Under the pieces are notes generated by a model. That model worked only from the letters and a program-made list of their open reading frames with translations, did no database searches and had not been told where the DNA came from. Of a stretch of DNA of 64,000 nucleotides, positions 16,686-25,478 are shown one piece after another (position 1 is the first letter of the stretch; every line of letters starts with the position of its first letter). Position numbers and translations under genes: made by a program. The DNA is from M3007 sp044226205 (GTDB lineage: Bacteria > Bacteroidota > Bacteroidia > Chitinophagales > Saprospiraceae): NCBI GenBank assembly GCA_044226205.1, contig JBGAHL010000019.1, positions 1-64,000 of the forward strand, written 5' to 3'.

Positions 16686-17066
16686 ATGACAGACATTGTT
16701 TTTGCAGAAGATGTGCGCAAACTGGTCGATACTTTCTACGACAAGGTTCGGCAGGATGATGTGATCGGCTTCATTTTCAACGAAGTAGCGCAGGTCAACT
16801 GGCCGGAGCATTTGCCCAGGATGTATGCTTTTTGGGAATTTTTGCTGTTGAGTCACGATACCTACAAAGGCAATCCGCTGGAAAAACACTGGCCAGTGCA
16901 CGAAAAGGCGCCGTTCACGGCCGAGCATTTCGACCGCTGGGTGGCGCTTTTCCGCGCGACGGTCGACGAACTTTTTGCCGGGCCCGTGGCCGAAGACGCC
17001 AAGTTCAGGGCCTTCGCCATCGCGGAAACCTGGAAGCCCAAGTTTACGGGACCATTCAGGTCCTGA
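16686..17066 (+). CDS. group III truncated hemoglobin
   Basis: 126 residues with the 2-on-2 globin features of group III: DTFYDKVRQDDVIGFIF in helix B, MYAFWEFLLLSHDTYKG in helix E and KHWPVHE, with the proximal His in AEHFDRWVALFR. Members bind heme and usually oxygen or nitric oxide; some are linked to nitrite or NO handling. Start at ATG 16686, directly after the repeat element; a longer reading frame would run into the repeat. It is 38 bp ahead of the hydrolase gene, but a functional link is not evident. Confidence 0.92.
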   Translation: MTDIVFAEDVRKLVDTFYDKVRQDDVIGFIFNEVAQVNWPEHLPRMYAFWEFLLLSHDTYKGNPLEKHWPVHEKAPFTAEHFDRWVALFRATVDELFAGPVAEDAKFRAFAIAETWKPKFTGPFRS

Positions 17067-17104
17067 ATTTCCCTTATTTTAGCAGCGAACAAACCAAATT
17101 GAAA

Positions 17105-18538
17105 ATGGATCCAGTATCAAAATTGCACTACCTCAACCTGGGGCAGGGCGGAAAATTCAAATCCGACGGCGCCACCAGCAGCACCGCCGCCGATGTCGAT
17201 GCCCTGTTTCAGCATCTGGTGACGGCCCCGCACAAAAAACTCATCCTGCATTTTCACGGCGGGCTTGTTTCGGAGGAAAACGGGCTGAAAATCGCCCGTA
17301 AAATGGCTGAAAACTACAAGGACACAGGCCATGCCTACACCTTCGTCTGGGAAACAGGCCTCGTCGAAACGCTGCTGGCCTCGTTTGACAAAGTACAGCA
17401 AACGGGTCTGTTTCAGGAGTTGAAGAAGGTCGTGGTCCGAAAGGTCTGCGAAAAACTGGGCATCGAAGAAACCGGCGCACGCGGCTCCGCTCCCCTCGAC
17501 GCCACGCAGGTGGACCAGGAACTGTCGGCGCCCCGGCCCTTCGAACGTATGGAAGCGCGCGCTCGCGGCGGCGCGGAGAAAATTGAAGAATCCCGGCTGC
17601 CCATGCTCGAACTCCAGATCGAAGCGGAACTGGAAGAAGAACTGGATGGCCGCGCCGATCTGCAAAAAATGCTGCAACCCGGCACCCCCGACGGTCAGCG
17701 TGGCATTGCCATGGCTTTTCTGGCCAACCTGGCCCGCATCGTCATCCGCGTCATCCGACGCTACATCCGCAAACGCGAGCACGGCCTGCTGGCTACTACG
17801 GTGGAGGAAATCCTGCGCGAATTTTATGTCGCCGAAATCGGCACGCTGATCTGGGACGCCATGAAGGAAAAAGCCCGAAACGGCATGTGGATGCCCAATA
17901 CCGGCCTGCAAAATGACGAACGCCACGGCGGCTTCTATTTTTTGGAAAAACTCGATGCCTTCCTCGGCGCCAATCCCGGCTGGACCGTCGATCTGGTTGG
18001 TCACAGCGCGGGCAGTATCGCTATTTGCCACATGCTGCGGGCGGCGCACGAGCACGGATTCAATCAGATCAAAGCCCGCTGGATTCTGCTGTTGGCGCCG
18101 GCCTGCCGTACCAAACTATTTTACGAACAGGTGGTGCGCCACCCCGAGCGGTTTGAAAAGATCAGGATGTTCACCATGACCGACGACTGCGAACAAACCG
18201 ATCATCTGGCCTCGCTGGCCTACCCGCGTTCGCTGCTGTACCTCGTGTCGGGCATTCTCGAAAGCAACAAATACCCTGACGAAACCGACGACCTGGAAGG
18301 CGACGGCGATTTCTTCATCCTCGGCCTGATGCGGCAGTTTGGGGACCATCCCTATTACCAAAAGTCCGCCGTGCTGCAGGAAGTACGCCGCTTTTTCGAC
18401 ACCGGCGACCGGCTTGTTTTGTCGCCCTGCGATATCGCGGCCCCGATCCCTGGCGCATTTTGCCGTTCGGAAAAACACGGCAATTTCGACAACGACGAGC
18501 CTACGCTGGCCAGCCTGGCCTTCCTTTTGGGTCAATAA
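17105..18538 (+). CDS. alpha/beta-hydrolase-like serine hydrolase paired with caspase
   Basis: 477 residues. An HFHGG oxyanion-type segment is at residues 49-53 and the nucleophile elbow GHSAGS has its Ser at 301 (WTVDLVGHSAGSIAICHM). Between them lies an unusually long helical, charged insertion (~100-290), so the core is split. A later LLLAPAC follows the elbow as in lipases. No signal peptide is seen, so it is probably cytosolic. No named family was recognised; esterase, lipase or thioesterase activity is inferred. Only 12 bp separate it from the caspase gene. Start: ATG at 17105, as the upstream frame overlaps the globin gene. Confidence 0.75.
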   Translation: MDPVSKLHYLNLGQGGKFKSDGATSSTAADVDALFQHLVTAPHKKLILHFHGGLVSEENGLKIARKMAENYKDTGHAYTFVWETGLVETLLASFDKVQQTGLFQELKKVVVRKVCEKLGIEETGARGSAPLDATQVDQELSAPRPFERMEARARGGAEKIEESRLPMLELQIEAELEEELDGRADLQKMLQPGTPDGQRGIAMAFLANLARIVIRVIRRYIRKREHGLLATTVEEILREFYVAEIGTLIWDAMKEKARNGMWMPNTGLQNDERHGGFYFLEKLDAFLGANPGWTVDLVGHSAGSIAICHMLRAAHEHGFNQIKARWILLLAPACRTKLFYEQVVRHPERFEKIRMFTMTDDCEQTDHLASLAYPRSLLYLVSGILESNKYPDETDDLEGDGDFFILGLMRQFGDHPYYQKSAVLQEVRRFFDTGDRLVLSPCDIAAPIPGAFCRSEKHGNFDNDEPTLASLAFLLGQ

Positions 18539-18550
18539 AACAAATGAGCC

Positions 18551-20770
18551 ATGCCCCTGCAAGCAAATGATTACGCCCTGGTGATCGGCATCAATCACTA
18601 CCCGCGCTACCAGCCGCTCAATGGCCCCATAGAAGATGCACAGCGGATGTACGACTGGCTGTCGAACCCCGACACCGGCGGTGGGGTGCCCGAACCCAAC
18701 CGCCGCCTGGTACTGTCCGATTTACAACCCGGCCAAACCCGCCCCACGCCCGTCCAGGAAGACGTGGACGATGCGCTCATGTACCTGCTCGACCGCGCCC
18801 AGCAGGAGAACGGCGGCAAAGCCCGGCGGTTTTATTTCTACTTCGCAGGACACGGCCTCGGCCTGAATACCAACGAAGTAGGCCTTTGTATGCCCGGCTG
18901 GTCCGAACTTTTTCGCAGTAATGCGCTGATGATGGAAGCCTACCTGCGTGTCATTCAGGAATCGGGGCTGTTCGGGGAAATATTTTTTTTCCTCGACTGC
19001 TGCCGTGTCAGAAAGATCAATGCCGAGGGGCACAAACCCAATATCACCTGGCCGAAACCCGCGACCGACAGCGGTACGGTACAGTACCTGGTCGGCTTTG
19101 CCACGGAGTATCAAAACCTCGCCTACGAAGCCGAGATGCAGCCCGGCGGGACCGACGAAACCCAGGTGCGCGGTTTGTTTACCACGGCGTTGCTCGAAGC
19201 GCTCAACGGCGAGGCTGCCCGGCCGGAAGGCGGCGTCACGCTGGCACAGCTGTGCTCCACGGTGAGCCTTCGCACCATTGAACTGGTGAAAGCCCTCAAC
19301 CCCGCGTTCAACCAGGAGCCACGCTTTCGCGTGGAATTTCGGGAAAGTGAAAAGAGCAAGGTCGTGCTGGGAAATGCCTCGCCCAGGGAGCCGAGAAAAG
19401 GCGGAAACGGCTTCGAATCGGTGGCCAATACGCCCGTGTTCACCTTGAAGGTGACATACCCCAGGGAAACGGAAGTGACCGTTTTCGATCCCAACGGCGT
19501 GGAAATTTATCGCGGCTACGACGACTGGTCGGGAGAAGTGGAAGCGGGCACGGTGCTCGTTCGCGCCAACCACTTCGGCAAAGTGGATCGATACCCCGTC
19601 GTGCACAAGGGCGACGGCGCGCTTTTTCAACTGCCCGAACCGCAGGTTTTTACCTCGACTCCAATCGCCGGGGCCGCCACCTCGCACGAATACCAGACCG
19701 GCCCTGCCCAAAAATGGAGCCGCGAAATGACCTGCGACCATCCGCTCGGCGCCGCCGACAGCAGTTTCTTCCTGTTTCTACGGCATTCCAAACGCCAGCC
19801 GATGCGGCCCGGCATCCTGATCGAACAATTCGAATTGCTCGACGAACACCTGAAACCCGTCTGCCGCCTGAATGCGCACGACAGTCGCGGCGATGAGGCC
19901 GATGGCTGGCAGGTGTTTTCCAAACTGATCGGCGCCGGCCAATACTATCTCCGTTACACCGGCCAGCCGAACCGTCTGATACCCGTTTGCCTGTTCAATG
20001 GCTGGCAAACGCAGCTGTTTTTATTGTACGCCAATGAAAACCCGCTTTTCGAAACCCTGCGTTTCCAGATGTCAAGGCTGGGCAATGGCTTTTTTGCCGA
20101 CGACCCCGACGCCCGCCTGGCCGACCTTGCGCACCAATGCCTGCACAATGTGAATATCCCGGTGCCGCCCGACATGATGGAGCAACTCCTTGAGGGCAAA
20201 TTTGACAACCCGATTTTTGGCATGATCGGCGCCTATCTCATCGTTCAGCGCGGGAATCAGGACCTGAAACGCCTGCTTCCCGTGATTCGGAACAACCTCG
20301 CGAACTTGCTGAAAACCAGGGACAACCCGGATGTTCAGGCGATCAGCCTGCTGGCGGATCTGGCGGATGCCAAGCCTGAATTTGCCCACCCGCCTATGTT
20401 CGCCTTTGGTACGGACGCCGTGATCCGCCTCGACCTGGAAGGGAAGGCCCGCATCCCCACCGACTCGGTTTTTCTGCGCATGACCGACCAGCGCCAGCCC
20501 GACCTCGTGCAAACCAGCTGGTTGTCGGAAACGGCGCCGGATGCCGAGCCCATCGTGCAGCCCTGGGTGCTCGAAAGCCTGCGCGACATGCTCGAAAACG
20601 CCCGAAAAAGAGGCACGGAGCTCAGTTTGCAGCAGGCCGGCGAAGGGCTTCGCCTTCCTTTGGAAATGGTGCGGATTGCCCTTGTCGATCTCGGTCGGTC
20701 GGGTCTTGAAGCCGATCTTCAACGGTTGGCAACACAACTTTTAAGCGAAGGAAAAACAACCATCAGTTGA
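18551..20770 (+). CDS. caspase-like (C14) protease with long C-terminal region
   Basis: 739 residues. The N-terminal ~260 residues are a caspase/metacaspase p20 fold: ALVIGINHYPRY at the start, catalytic His in YFAGHGLG (H101) and catalytic Cys in FLDCCR (C151). About 270-350 is a beta-rich segment (FTLKVTYPRETEVTVFDPNG) and the C-terminal ~300 residues are mainly helical (FDNPIFGMIGAYLIVQRGNQ), with no domain recognised. Bacterial caspase-like proteases often act in conflict systems, where they are activated by a partner. The neighbouring hydrolase is the obvious candidate substrate or effector. No membrane segment is seen. Confidence 0.88.
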   Translation: MPLQANDYALVIGINHYPRYQPLNGPIEDAQRMYDWLSNPDTGGGVPEPNRRLVLSDLQPGQTRPTPVQEDVDDALMYLLDRAQQENGGKARRFYFYFAGHGLGLNTNEVGLCMPGWSELFRSNALMMEAYLRVIQESGLFGEIFFFLDCCRVRKINAEGHKPNITWPKPATDSGTVQYLVGFATEYQNLAYEAEMQPGGTDETQVRGLFTTALLEALNGEAARPEGGVTLAQLCSTVSLRTIELVKALNPAFNQEPRFRVEFRESEKSKVVLGNASPREPRKGGNGFESVANTPVFTLKVTYPRETEVTVFDPNGVEIYRGYDDWSGEVEAGTVLVRANHFGKVDRYPVVHKGDGALFQLPEPQVFTSTPIAGAATSHEYQTGPAQKWSREMTCDHPLGAADSSFFLFLRHSKRQPMRPGILIEQFELLDEHLKPVCRLNAHDSRGDEADGWQVFSKLIGAGQYYLRYTGQPNRLIPVCLFNGWQTQLFLLYANENPLFETLRFQMSRLGNGFFADDPDARLADLAHQCLHNVNIPVPPDMMEQLLEGKFDNPIFGMIGAYLIVQRGNQDLKRLLPVIRNNLANLLKTRDNPDVQAISLLADLADAKPEFAHPPMFAFGTDAVIRLDLEGKARIPTDSVFLRMTDQRQPDLVQTSWLSETAPDAEPIVQPWVLESLRDMLENARKRGTELSLQQAGEGLRLPLEMVRIALVDLGRSGLEADLQRLATQLLSEGKTTIS

Positions 20771-20788
20771 GCCCTTCGGGCAGCCGGT

Positions 20789-22441
20789 TTATTTCCGCCA
20801 CAGGTCCGTGATCACCTTGCCCGTGCAACCGCTCGGCTCGGTAATGCGCAGCATGGCCGCCAGCGTCGGGGCGATGTCGGTGATGTCGACGGCCTGCACG
20901 GTTTCGCCGGCGGGCATGCGCCAGCCGTACCAGATCAGTGGCACGTGCGTGTCGTAGGGGTAGGAAGAGCCGTGGGTGCAGCCGCCCGTGCCGAAGGCCT
21001 TGTCGTCGGGGTGCCAGCCGGGCTCCAACTGGAACAATAGATCCCCCGAGCGGCGCGGGTGAATGCCGCGGCGCAGTTCGGCGGCGAAAGGGTAGTCGGG
21101 AGGCATGGCAAACAGCTCTTCGCGGGTCCAGACCTCCGACACGCCGGCTTGCGCCCGCAGAAAATCGCCGACAGTGAGGGCGACTTTGTTCGGATCCATT
21201 TCAAGGTCGTCGAGGGCTTCCCAGTTGAACCAGATCTGCTGGTTGCCGCATTCTTCGATAAAATCCCCACTGACGCCCAGCGAAACGGCCAGGGCGTTTT
21301 CCAGGGCCGTTTCGAGTTGACTTTCCGGAAAAATGCCCCCGGGCAACTGATTTTGCACAAGATGAGCGGGCGTTTCGCCGCCGCCGTGGTCGGCGGTCAG
21401 GAATACCAGCACGTTGTTTTTGCCAAATTTTTGGTCGAGGTAAGTGAGCAGCCGGGCGATGTCGGCATCGAGGCGCAGGTAAGCATCCTGGGTTTCCTCG
21501 GCGTGAATGCCGAACTGGTGGCCGATGTAGTCGGTGGTGGAAAAGCTGAGGCAGAGAAAATCGGTGGCCTGGCCCTGGCCCAGTTGCATTTTATCGATGG
21601 TTTCGAGAGCGAAATCGAGCGTCATCGTGTTGCCGAAAGGGGTGAAACGAAGCACGCCGATGCCCATTTTTTGCCGCAGGGCGGGCAGATCGTGCGGAAA
21701 ACCACCTTCCATGGTCACGTAATGGCCCGAGTCGTAGCCTTTTTTATGCCAGTCGGCAAAGCTCTCGTCGTATTGCACGCCGGGCAGTTTGTTCCAGGGA
21801 GCCGCCAGGTACTGGTCGGGCAAACGACGGCTGTTGAAATCCTGCACCCATTGCGGCAGCCCCAGGGAGTCGGGGTAATAAGTCGAGGAGATCCAGTTGC
21901 CCGATTTGTCGTCGAACCAGTAGCAGGCGTTGGGCACGTGACCGGCCGGCAGGATGCTGCCCCGGTCTTTGAGGCACACGCCGACCACCTTCGAGCGGTA
22001 GGCATTGGACAGGCGTAGTTCGTCGGTGACGGTCGTGCTGAGCATCACGCGCGGCGAGTGCTGACCCGCGCGGCCCGTGGCGCCCACGGTTTGCACGGTC
22101 GTGTCGGTAGTGACGTAGCGGTGGCGGCCCCATTCGTTGTCGTACCATTCGTTGGCGATGATGCCGTTGACGGCCGGGTAGGTGCCGGTATAAATGGCGG
22201 CGTGCCCCGGCCCGGTAAAGGTGGGGACGTAGTTGTAGTGGGTATTTTCACAGGAAAAACCCTCGCGGAGCAGCCGGCGGAATCCACCGGGGCCATAGTC
22301 GGCCTGATAGCGGTACAGGTAGTCGTAACGCATCTGGTCTACCACGATGCCGACGACCAGTTTGGGCTGGGCAGGCGCGGGGTTTTGGGCAAAAAAAGAG
22401 GCGGTAAGGAGGCTGAAAAGCGCGGAAAAAAGCAATCTCAT
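20789..22441 (-). CDS. PafA-like alkaline phosphatase family protein
   Basis: 550 residues, signal peptide FSALFSLLTASFFAQ. The alkaline phosphatase superfamily core is clear: VVDQMRYDY metal site, threonine nucleophile in TFTGPGHAAIYTG, NEWYD, KDRGSILPAGH, and the second metal sites DYIGHQFG and LTADHGGGETP. This is the pattern of PafA, the calcium-activated, phosphate-insensitive periplasmic phosphomonoesterase of Bacteroidota. It supplies phosphate from organic phosphates. Start taken at 22441; the upstream ATG at 22465 would leave almost no leader after the promoter-like catctttg at 22479-22486. Confidence 0.9.
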   Translation of the reverse strand: MRLLFSALFSLLTASFFAQNPAPAQPKLVVGIVVDQMRYDYLYRYQADYGPGGFRRLLREGFSCENTHYNYVPTFTGPGHAAIYTGTYPAVNGIIANEWYDNEWGRHRYVTTDTTVQTVGATGRAGQHSPRVMLSTTVTDELRLSNAYRSKVVGVCLKDRGSILPAGHVPNACYWFDDKSGNWISSTYYPDSLGLPQWVQDFNSRRLPDQYLAAPWNKLPGVQYDESFADWHKKGYDSGHYVTMEGGFPHDLPALRQKMGIGVLRFTPFGNTMTLDFALETIDKMQLGQGQATDFLCLSFSTTDYIGHQFGIHAEETQDAYLRLDADIARLLTYLDQKFGKNNVLVFLTADHGGGETPAHLVQNQLPGGIFPESQLETALENALAVSLGVSGDFIEECGNQQIWFNWEALDDLEMDPNKVALTVGDFLRAQAGVSEVWTREELFAMPPDYPFAAELRRGIHPRRSGDLLFQLEPGWHPDDKAFGTGGCTHGSSYPYDTHVPLIWYGWRMPAGETVQAVDITDIAPTLAAMLRITEPSGCTGKVITDLWRK

Positions 22442-22665
22442 AGTTGGATAAGGCAAGCGGTTCAATTCGGGGTCGGGGCAAAGATGGGGATTTGCAGGTT
22501 AATTAGCCGTGAAGTCTGTGGGCAATGCCGAATGTTCGGAGCCTTTTTGAACCATTTTTATGCCCAAAACAGGGAAAAAACGAATCCAACTGCGTAGTCG
22601 GGTCTTGAAATTACGGATTGAAGCGGTCTGTTGAATTATGTTAAAAAATTCTCCCCGCCCCGCCT

Positions 22666-22673
22666 TACGTTTG
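22666..22673 (+). promoter_or_regulatory. Bacteroidota -7 box for MFS gene
   Basis: TACGTTTG fits TAnnTTTG. The ATG at 22695 follows 21 bp later, so the leader is short. It also argues against the earlier in-frame ATG at 22638. Confidence 0.6.
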
Positions 22674-22694
22674 CCGCAAATTATTCTACATCAA

Positions 22695-24041
22695 ATGGCA
22701 ATCGCAAAACCACATCTGAGTTTTTGGCAAATCGTCAACATGAACTTCGGTTTTTTTGGCATCCAGTACAGCTTCGGCCTCCAGCAAAGCAACATGAGCC
22801 CGATCTACAAATACCTGGGCGCCGATGAAGCCAGCCTGCCCTACCTGTGGCTGGCCGGCCCCATGACGGGCCTGATCGTGCAGCCCATCATCGGCGCCAT
22901 GAGCGACAAAACCATCAGTCCGTACGGCCGCCGGACACCCTACTTCCTCGTCGGCGCGGTGCTGTGCAGTATTGCGCTGTTTTTTATGCCGTTCAGCAGC
23001 GCGCTCTGGATGGCTGCCGGCCTGCTCTGGATCCTCGACGCGGCCAACAACATCACGATGGAGCCTTATCGGGCTTTCGTCAGCGACAAACTCGACGCTT
23101 CGCAGCACTCGATCGGTTTTTTGACCCAAAGCGCTTTTACCGGGCTGGGCCAGACGCTTTCCTATCTGACCCCTTCGCTGCTCGTGTGGTTTGGCATGAA
23201 TGAAAATGCCGTCAACAGCAAAAACATCCCCTACATCACGGTTACCGCTTTCATTATCGGGGCCTTTTTTTCGCTCTCCTCCATTCTGTGGACGGTGCGG
23301 ACGACCAAGGAAATCCCGCTGTCGGACGAGGAGAAAGACCGCATCCGGCGTTTGCCGGGCGGCTGGGCGAATACTTTTGCCGAAATCGGGGAGGCCATTC
23401 GCGACATGCCCCTGACCATGAAGCAACTGGCGCTGGTCAAATTGTTCCAGTGGTATGCCATGTTCTGTTACTGGCAATACATCGTGCTGTCCATTTCCAC
23501 CACCTTTTTCAATACGACCGACAGCACTTCCGCGGGCTTTCGCGAAGCGGGCCTGATCAACGGACAGGTCGGCGGCTTCTACAACTTCGTGGCATTCCTC
23601 GGCGCTTTCGCGCTGGTGCCGTTTACCAAACGTTTCGGCCCCAAAATATCCCACAGCATTTGCCTCACCCTGGCGGGCATCGGCATGCTTTTTATCCCCA
23701 CCATTCACGACAAAATCACGCTGCTGATCCCCATGATCGGTATCGGTTTTGCCTGGGCGAGTATGATGGGCAACCCCTATATCATGCTGGCGGGGAGCAT
23801 ACCGCCCGAGCGGACAGGCGTGTACATGGGCATTTTTAACATGTTCATCGTCATTCCCATGATGATCCAGATTTTTACCCTGCCCTTGTATTATAAAAGC
23901 CTGCTGCATGGCAACCCCGAGAACGTCATCCGGCTCGCCGGCTGCCTGCTCCTTTGCGCGGCTGTCGCCGTTTTATTTGTCAAATTAGTAAAAAACAAAG
24001 GCTCGGACCAGGTGCTTGCCGCACCGGGAGGCGGGCATTGA
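22695..24041 (+). CDS. MFS sugar transporter (SLC45/GPH-like)
   Basis: 448 residues with about 12 membrane helices. The N-terminal segment FGIQYSFGLQQSNMSPIYKYLGA and the loop GAMSDKTISPYGRRTPYFLVG are typical of the SLC45/sucrose and maltose-type transporter group, with a second MFS motif ILDAANNITMEPYRAFVSD. It probably imports a disaccharide or maltodextrin by proton symport, but the substrate is inferred. Bacteroidota often pair such transporters with amylases, and MalQ is in this window though 20 kb away. Start at 22695 follows a promoter box at 22666. A bidirectional terminator at 24055 follows. Confidence 0.88.
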   Translation: MAIAKPHLSFWQIVNMNFGFFGIQYSFGLQQSNMSPIYKYLGADEASLPYLWLAGPMTGLIVQPIIGAMSDKTISPYGRRTPYFLVGAVLCSIALFFMPFSSALWMAAGLLWILDAANNITMEPYRAFVSDKLDASQHSIGFLTQSAFTGLGQTLSYLTPSLLVWFGMNENAVNSKNIPYITVTAFIIGAFFSLSSILWTVRTTKEIPLSDEEKDRIRRLPGGWANTFAEIGEAIRDMPLTMKQLALVKLFQWYAMFCYWQYIVLSISTTFFNTTDSTSAGFREAGLINGQVGGFYNFVAFLGAFALVPFTKRFGPKISHSICLTLAGIGMLFIPTIHDKITLLIPMIGIGFAWASMMGNPYIMLAGSIPPERTGVYMGIFNMFIVIPMMIQIFTLPLYYKSLLHGNPENVIRLAGCLLLCAAVAVLFVKLVKNKGSDQVLAAPGGGH

Positions 24042-24054
24042 GGGGCAAAAAAAG

Positions 24055-24084
24055 AGGGCCGTCATTTTTAAAAATGACGGCCCT
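24055..24084. terminator. bidirectional terminator between MFS gene and glyA
   Basis: Perfect 30-base palindrome (agggccgtcattttt and its complement), with an A tract at 24047-24053 on the left and a T tract at 24090-24096 on the right. It can end both converging genes. Confidence 0.92.
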
Positions 24085-24102
24085 TCGAGTTTTTTTCCCC
24101 GA

Positions 24103-25374
24103 TTATTTGCCTGCGTACAGCGGGAAATTAGCCATAAAAGTGTTGATCTCCTTGCGGACGCGGGCGTGGTGTGCGGCGTCTTCGGGACGGCTCAGCACTT
24201 CGTCGATCCATTCGACCACTTTGCGGCAATCGTCTTCTTTCAGTCCGCGCGTGGTGACGGCGGCGGCGCCGACCCGAATGCCCGAGGTGGTCATGGGCGG
24301 CTGCGGATCGAAAGGAATCATGTTTTTGTTGACGGTAATGTCGGCTTCGCCGAGGGCGTTTTCCGCGACTTTTCCGCTTACGTTTTTGGAGCGCAAATCG
24401 ATCAGCATCAGGTGGTTGTCGGTGCCGCCGGAGATGATGTTGTAGCCTCTGGCCATAAATTCGGCAGCCATGACCTGTGCGTTTTTGATGATTTGCTGGC
24501 AATAGGTTTTGTACGACGACTCCAGTATTTCGCCGAAGGCGACGGCTTTGGCGGCAATCACGTGTTCGAGCGGACCGCCTTGCATGCCGGGGAACACGCC
24601 GCTATCGAGTACGCTCGACATCTGGATCGGGGCGCCTTTTTTGGTGGTGCGTCCCCAGGGGTTGTCGAAGTCTTTGCCCATGAGAATGATACCGCCACGC
24701 GGGCCGCGCAGGGTTTTGTGCGTGGTGCTGGTCACGATGTGGCAATGCGGCAGCGGGTCGTTGAGCAGGCGCGAGGCGATCAGGCCGGCGGGGTGCGCGA
24801 TGTCGGCGAGCAGGAGGGCGCCCACCTGATCGGCGATGGCGCGGAAACGCGCGTAATCCCAGTCGCGGGCGTAGGCGGAAGCGCCGCAAATGATGAGTTT
24901 GGGGCGTTCGCGGAGGGCGATTTCCTCCACTTTGTCCATGTCGATACGGCCGGTGTCTTCTTCCACACCGTAGAACACGGGGTCGTACACTTTACCCGAA
25001 TAATTGACCGGCGAGCCGTGAGAGAGGTGGCCGCCGTGCGCGAGGTTGAACCCCAGAATCTTGTCGCCGGGCTGGAGGCAGGCCAGAAAAACGGCGGCAT
25101 TGGCTTGTGCGCCGGAGTGGGGCTGCACGTTGGCCCAGGCCGCGCCGAAAATTTCACGGATGCGGTCGATGGCCAGTTGCTCCACCTCGTCGACGACTTC
25201 GCAGCCGCCGTAGTAGCGACGACCGGGATAGCCCTCGGCATATTTGTTGGTGAGGCAGGAGCCCATGGCGTCGAGCACGGCCTGACTGGTGAAGTTTTCG
25301 GAGGCGATGAGTTCGAGGCCGCGGCGCTGGCGGTCCAGTTCCTTGTTTATAAGGGAAAATACGATGTCCGACAT
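24103..25374 (-). CDS. glyA: serine hydroxymethyltransferase
   Basis: 423 residues, full length. It interconverts serine and glycine while loading one-carbon units on tetrahydrofolate. Family motifs in order: LELIASENFTS, TNKYAEGYPGRRYYGG, HSGAQANAAVF, GFNLAHGGHLSHG, DIAHPAGLIA, and the PLP lysine K220 in STTHKTLRGPRGG. No truncation is seen. A hairpin at 25422-25464 lies between it and the upstream TonB receptor gene, so it is likely transcribed on its own. Confidence 0.98.
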   Translation of the reverse strand: MSDIVFSLINKELDRQRRGLELIASENFTSQAVLDAMGSCLTNKYAEGYPGRRYYGGCEVVDEVEQLAIDRIREIFGAAWANVQPHSGAQANAAVFLACLQPGDKILGFNLAHGGHLSHGSPVNYSGKVYDPVFYGVEEDTGRIDMDKVEEIALRERPKLIICGASAYARDWDYARFRAIADQVGALLLADIAHPAGLIASRLLNDPLPHCHIVTSTTHKTLRGPRGGIILMGKDFDNPWGRTTKKGAPIQMSSVLDSGVFPGMQGGPLEHVIAAKAVAFGEILESSYKTYCQQIIKNAQVMAAEFMARGYNIISGGTDNHLMLIDLRSKNVSGKVAENALGEADITVNKNMIPFDPQPPMTTSGIRVGAAAVTTRGLKEDDCRKVVEWIDEVLSRPEDAAHHARVRKEINTFMANFPLYAGK

Positions 25375-25421
25375 GATGGTGTGGTTGATAAATCAGGCGG
25401 TAAATGTAGAGATACCTGAGA

Positions 25422-25464
25422 GTTTGAGGATGCGACAATTTTTCAAATTATCACATCCTCAAAC
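25422..25464. terminator. hairpin downstream of TonB receptor gene
   Basis: Perfect 11-bp arms gtttgaggatg and catcctcaaac enclose an AT-rich 21-base loop; flanking tacct and aggta extend the pairing. On the minus strand it follows the receptor stop by about 14 bp. No T tract is present, so a regulatory hairpin is also possible. Confidence 0.5.
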
Positions 25465-25478
25465 AAGGTATTCACAAA

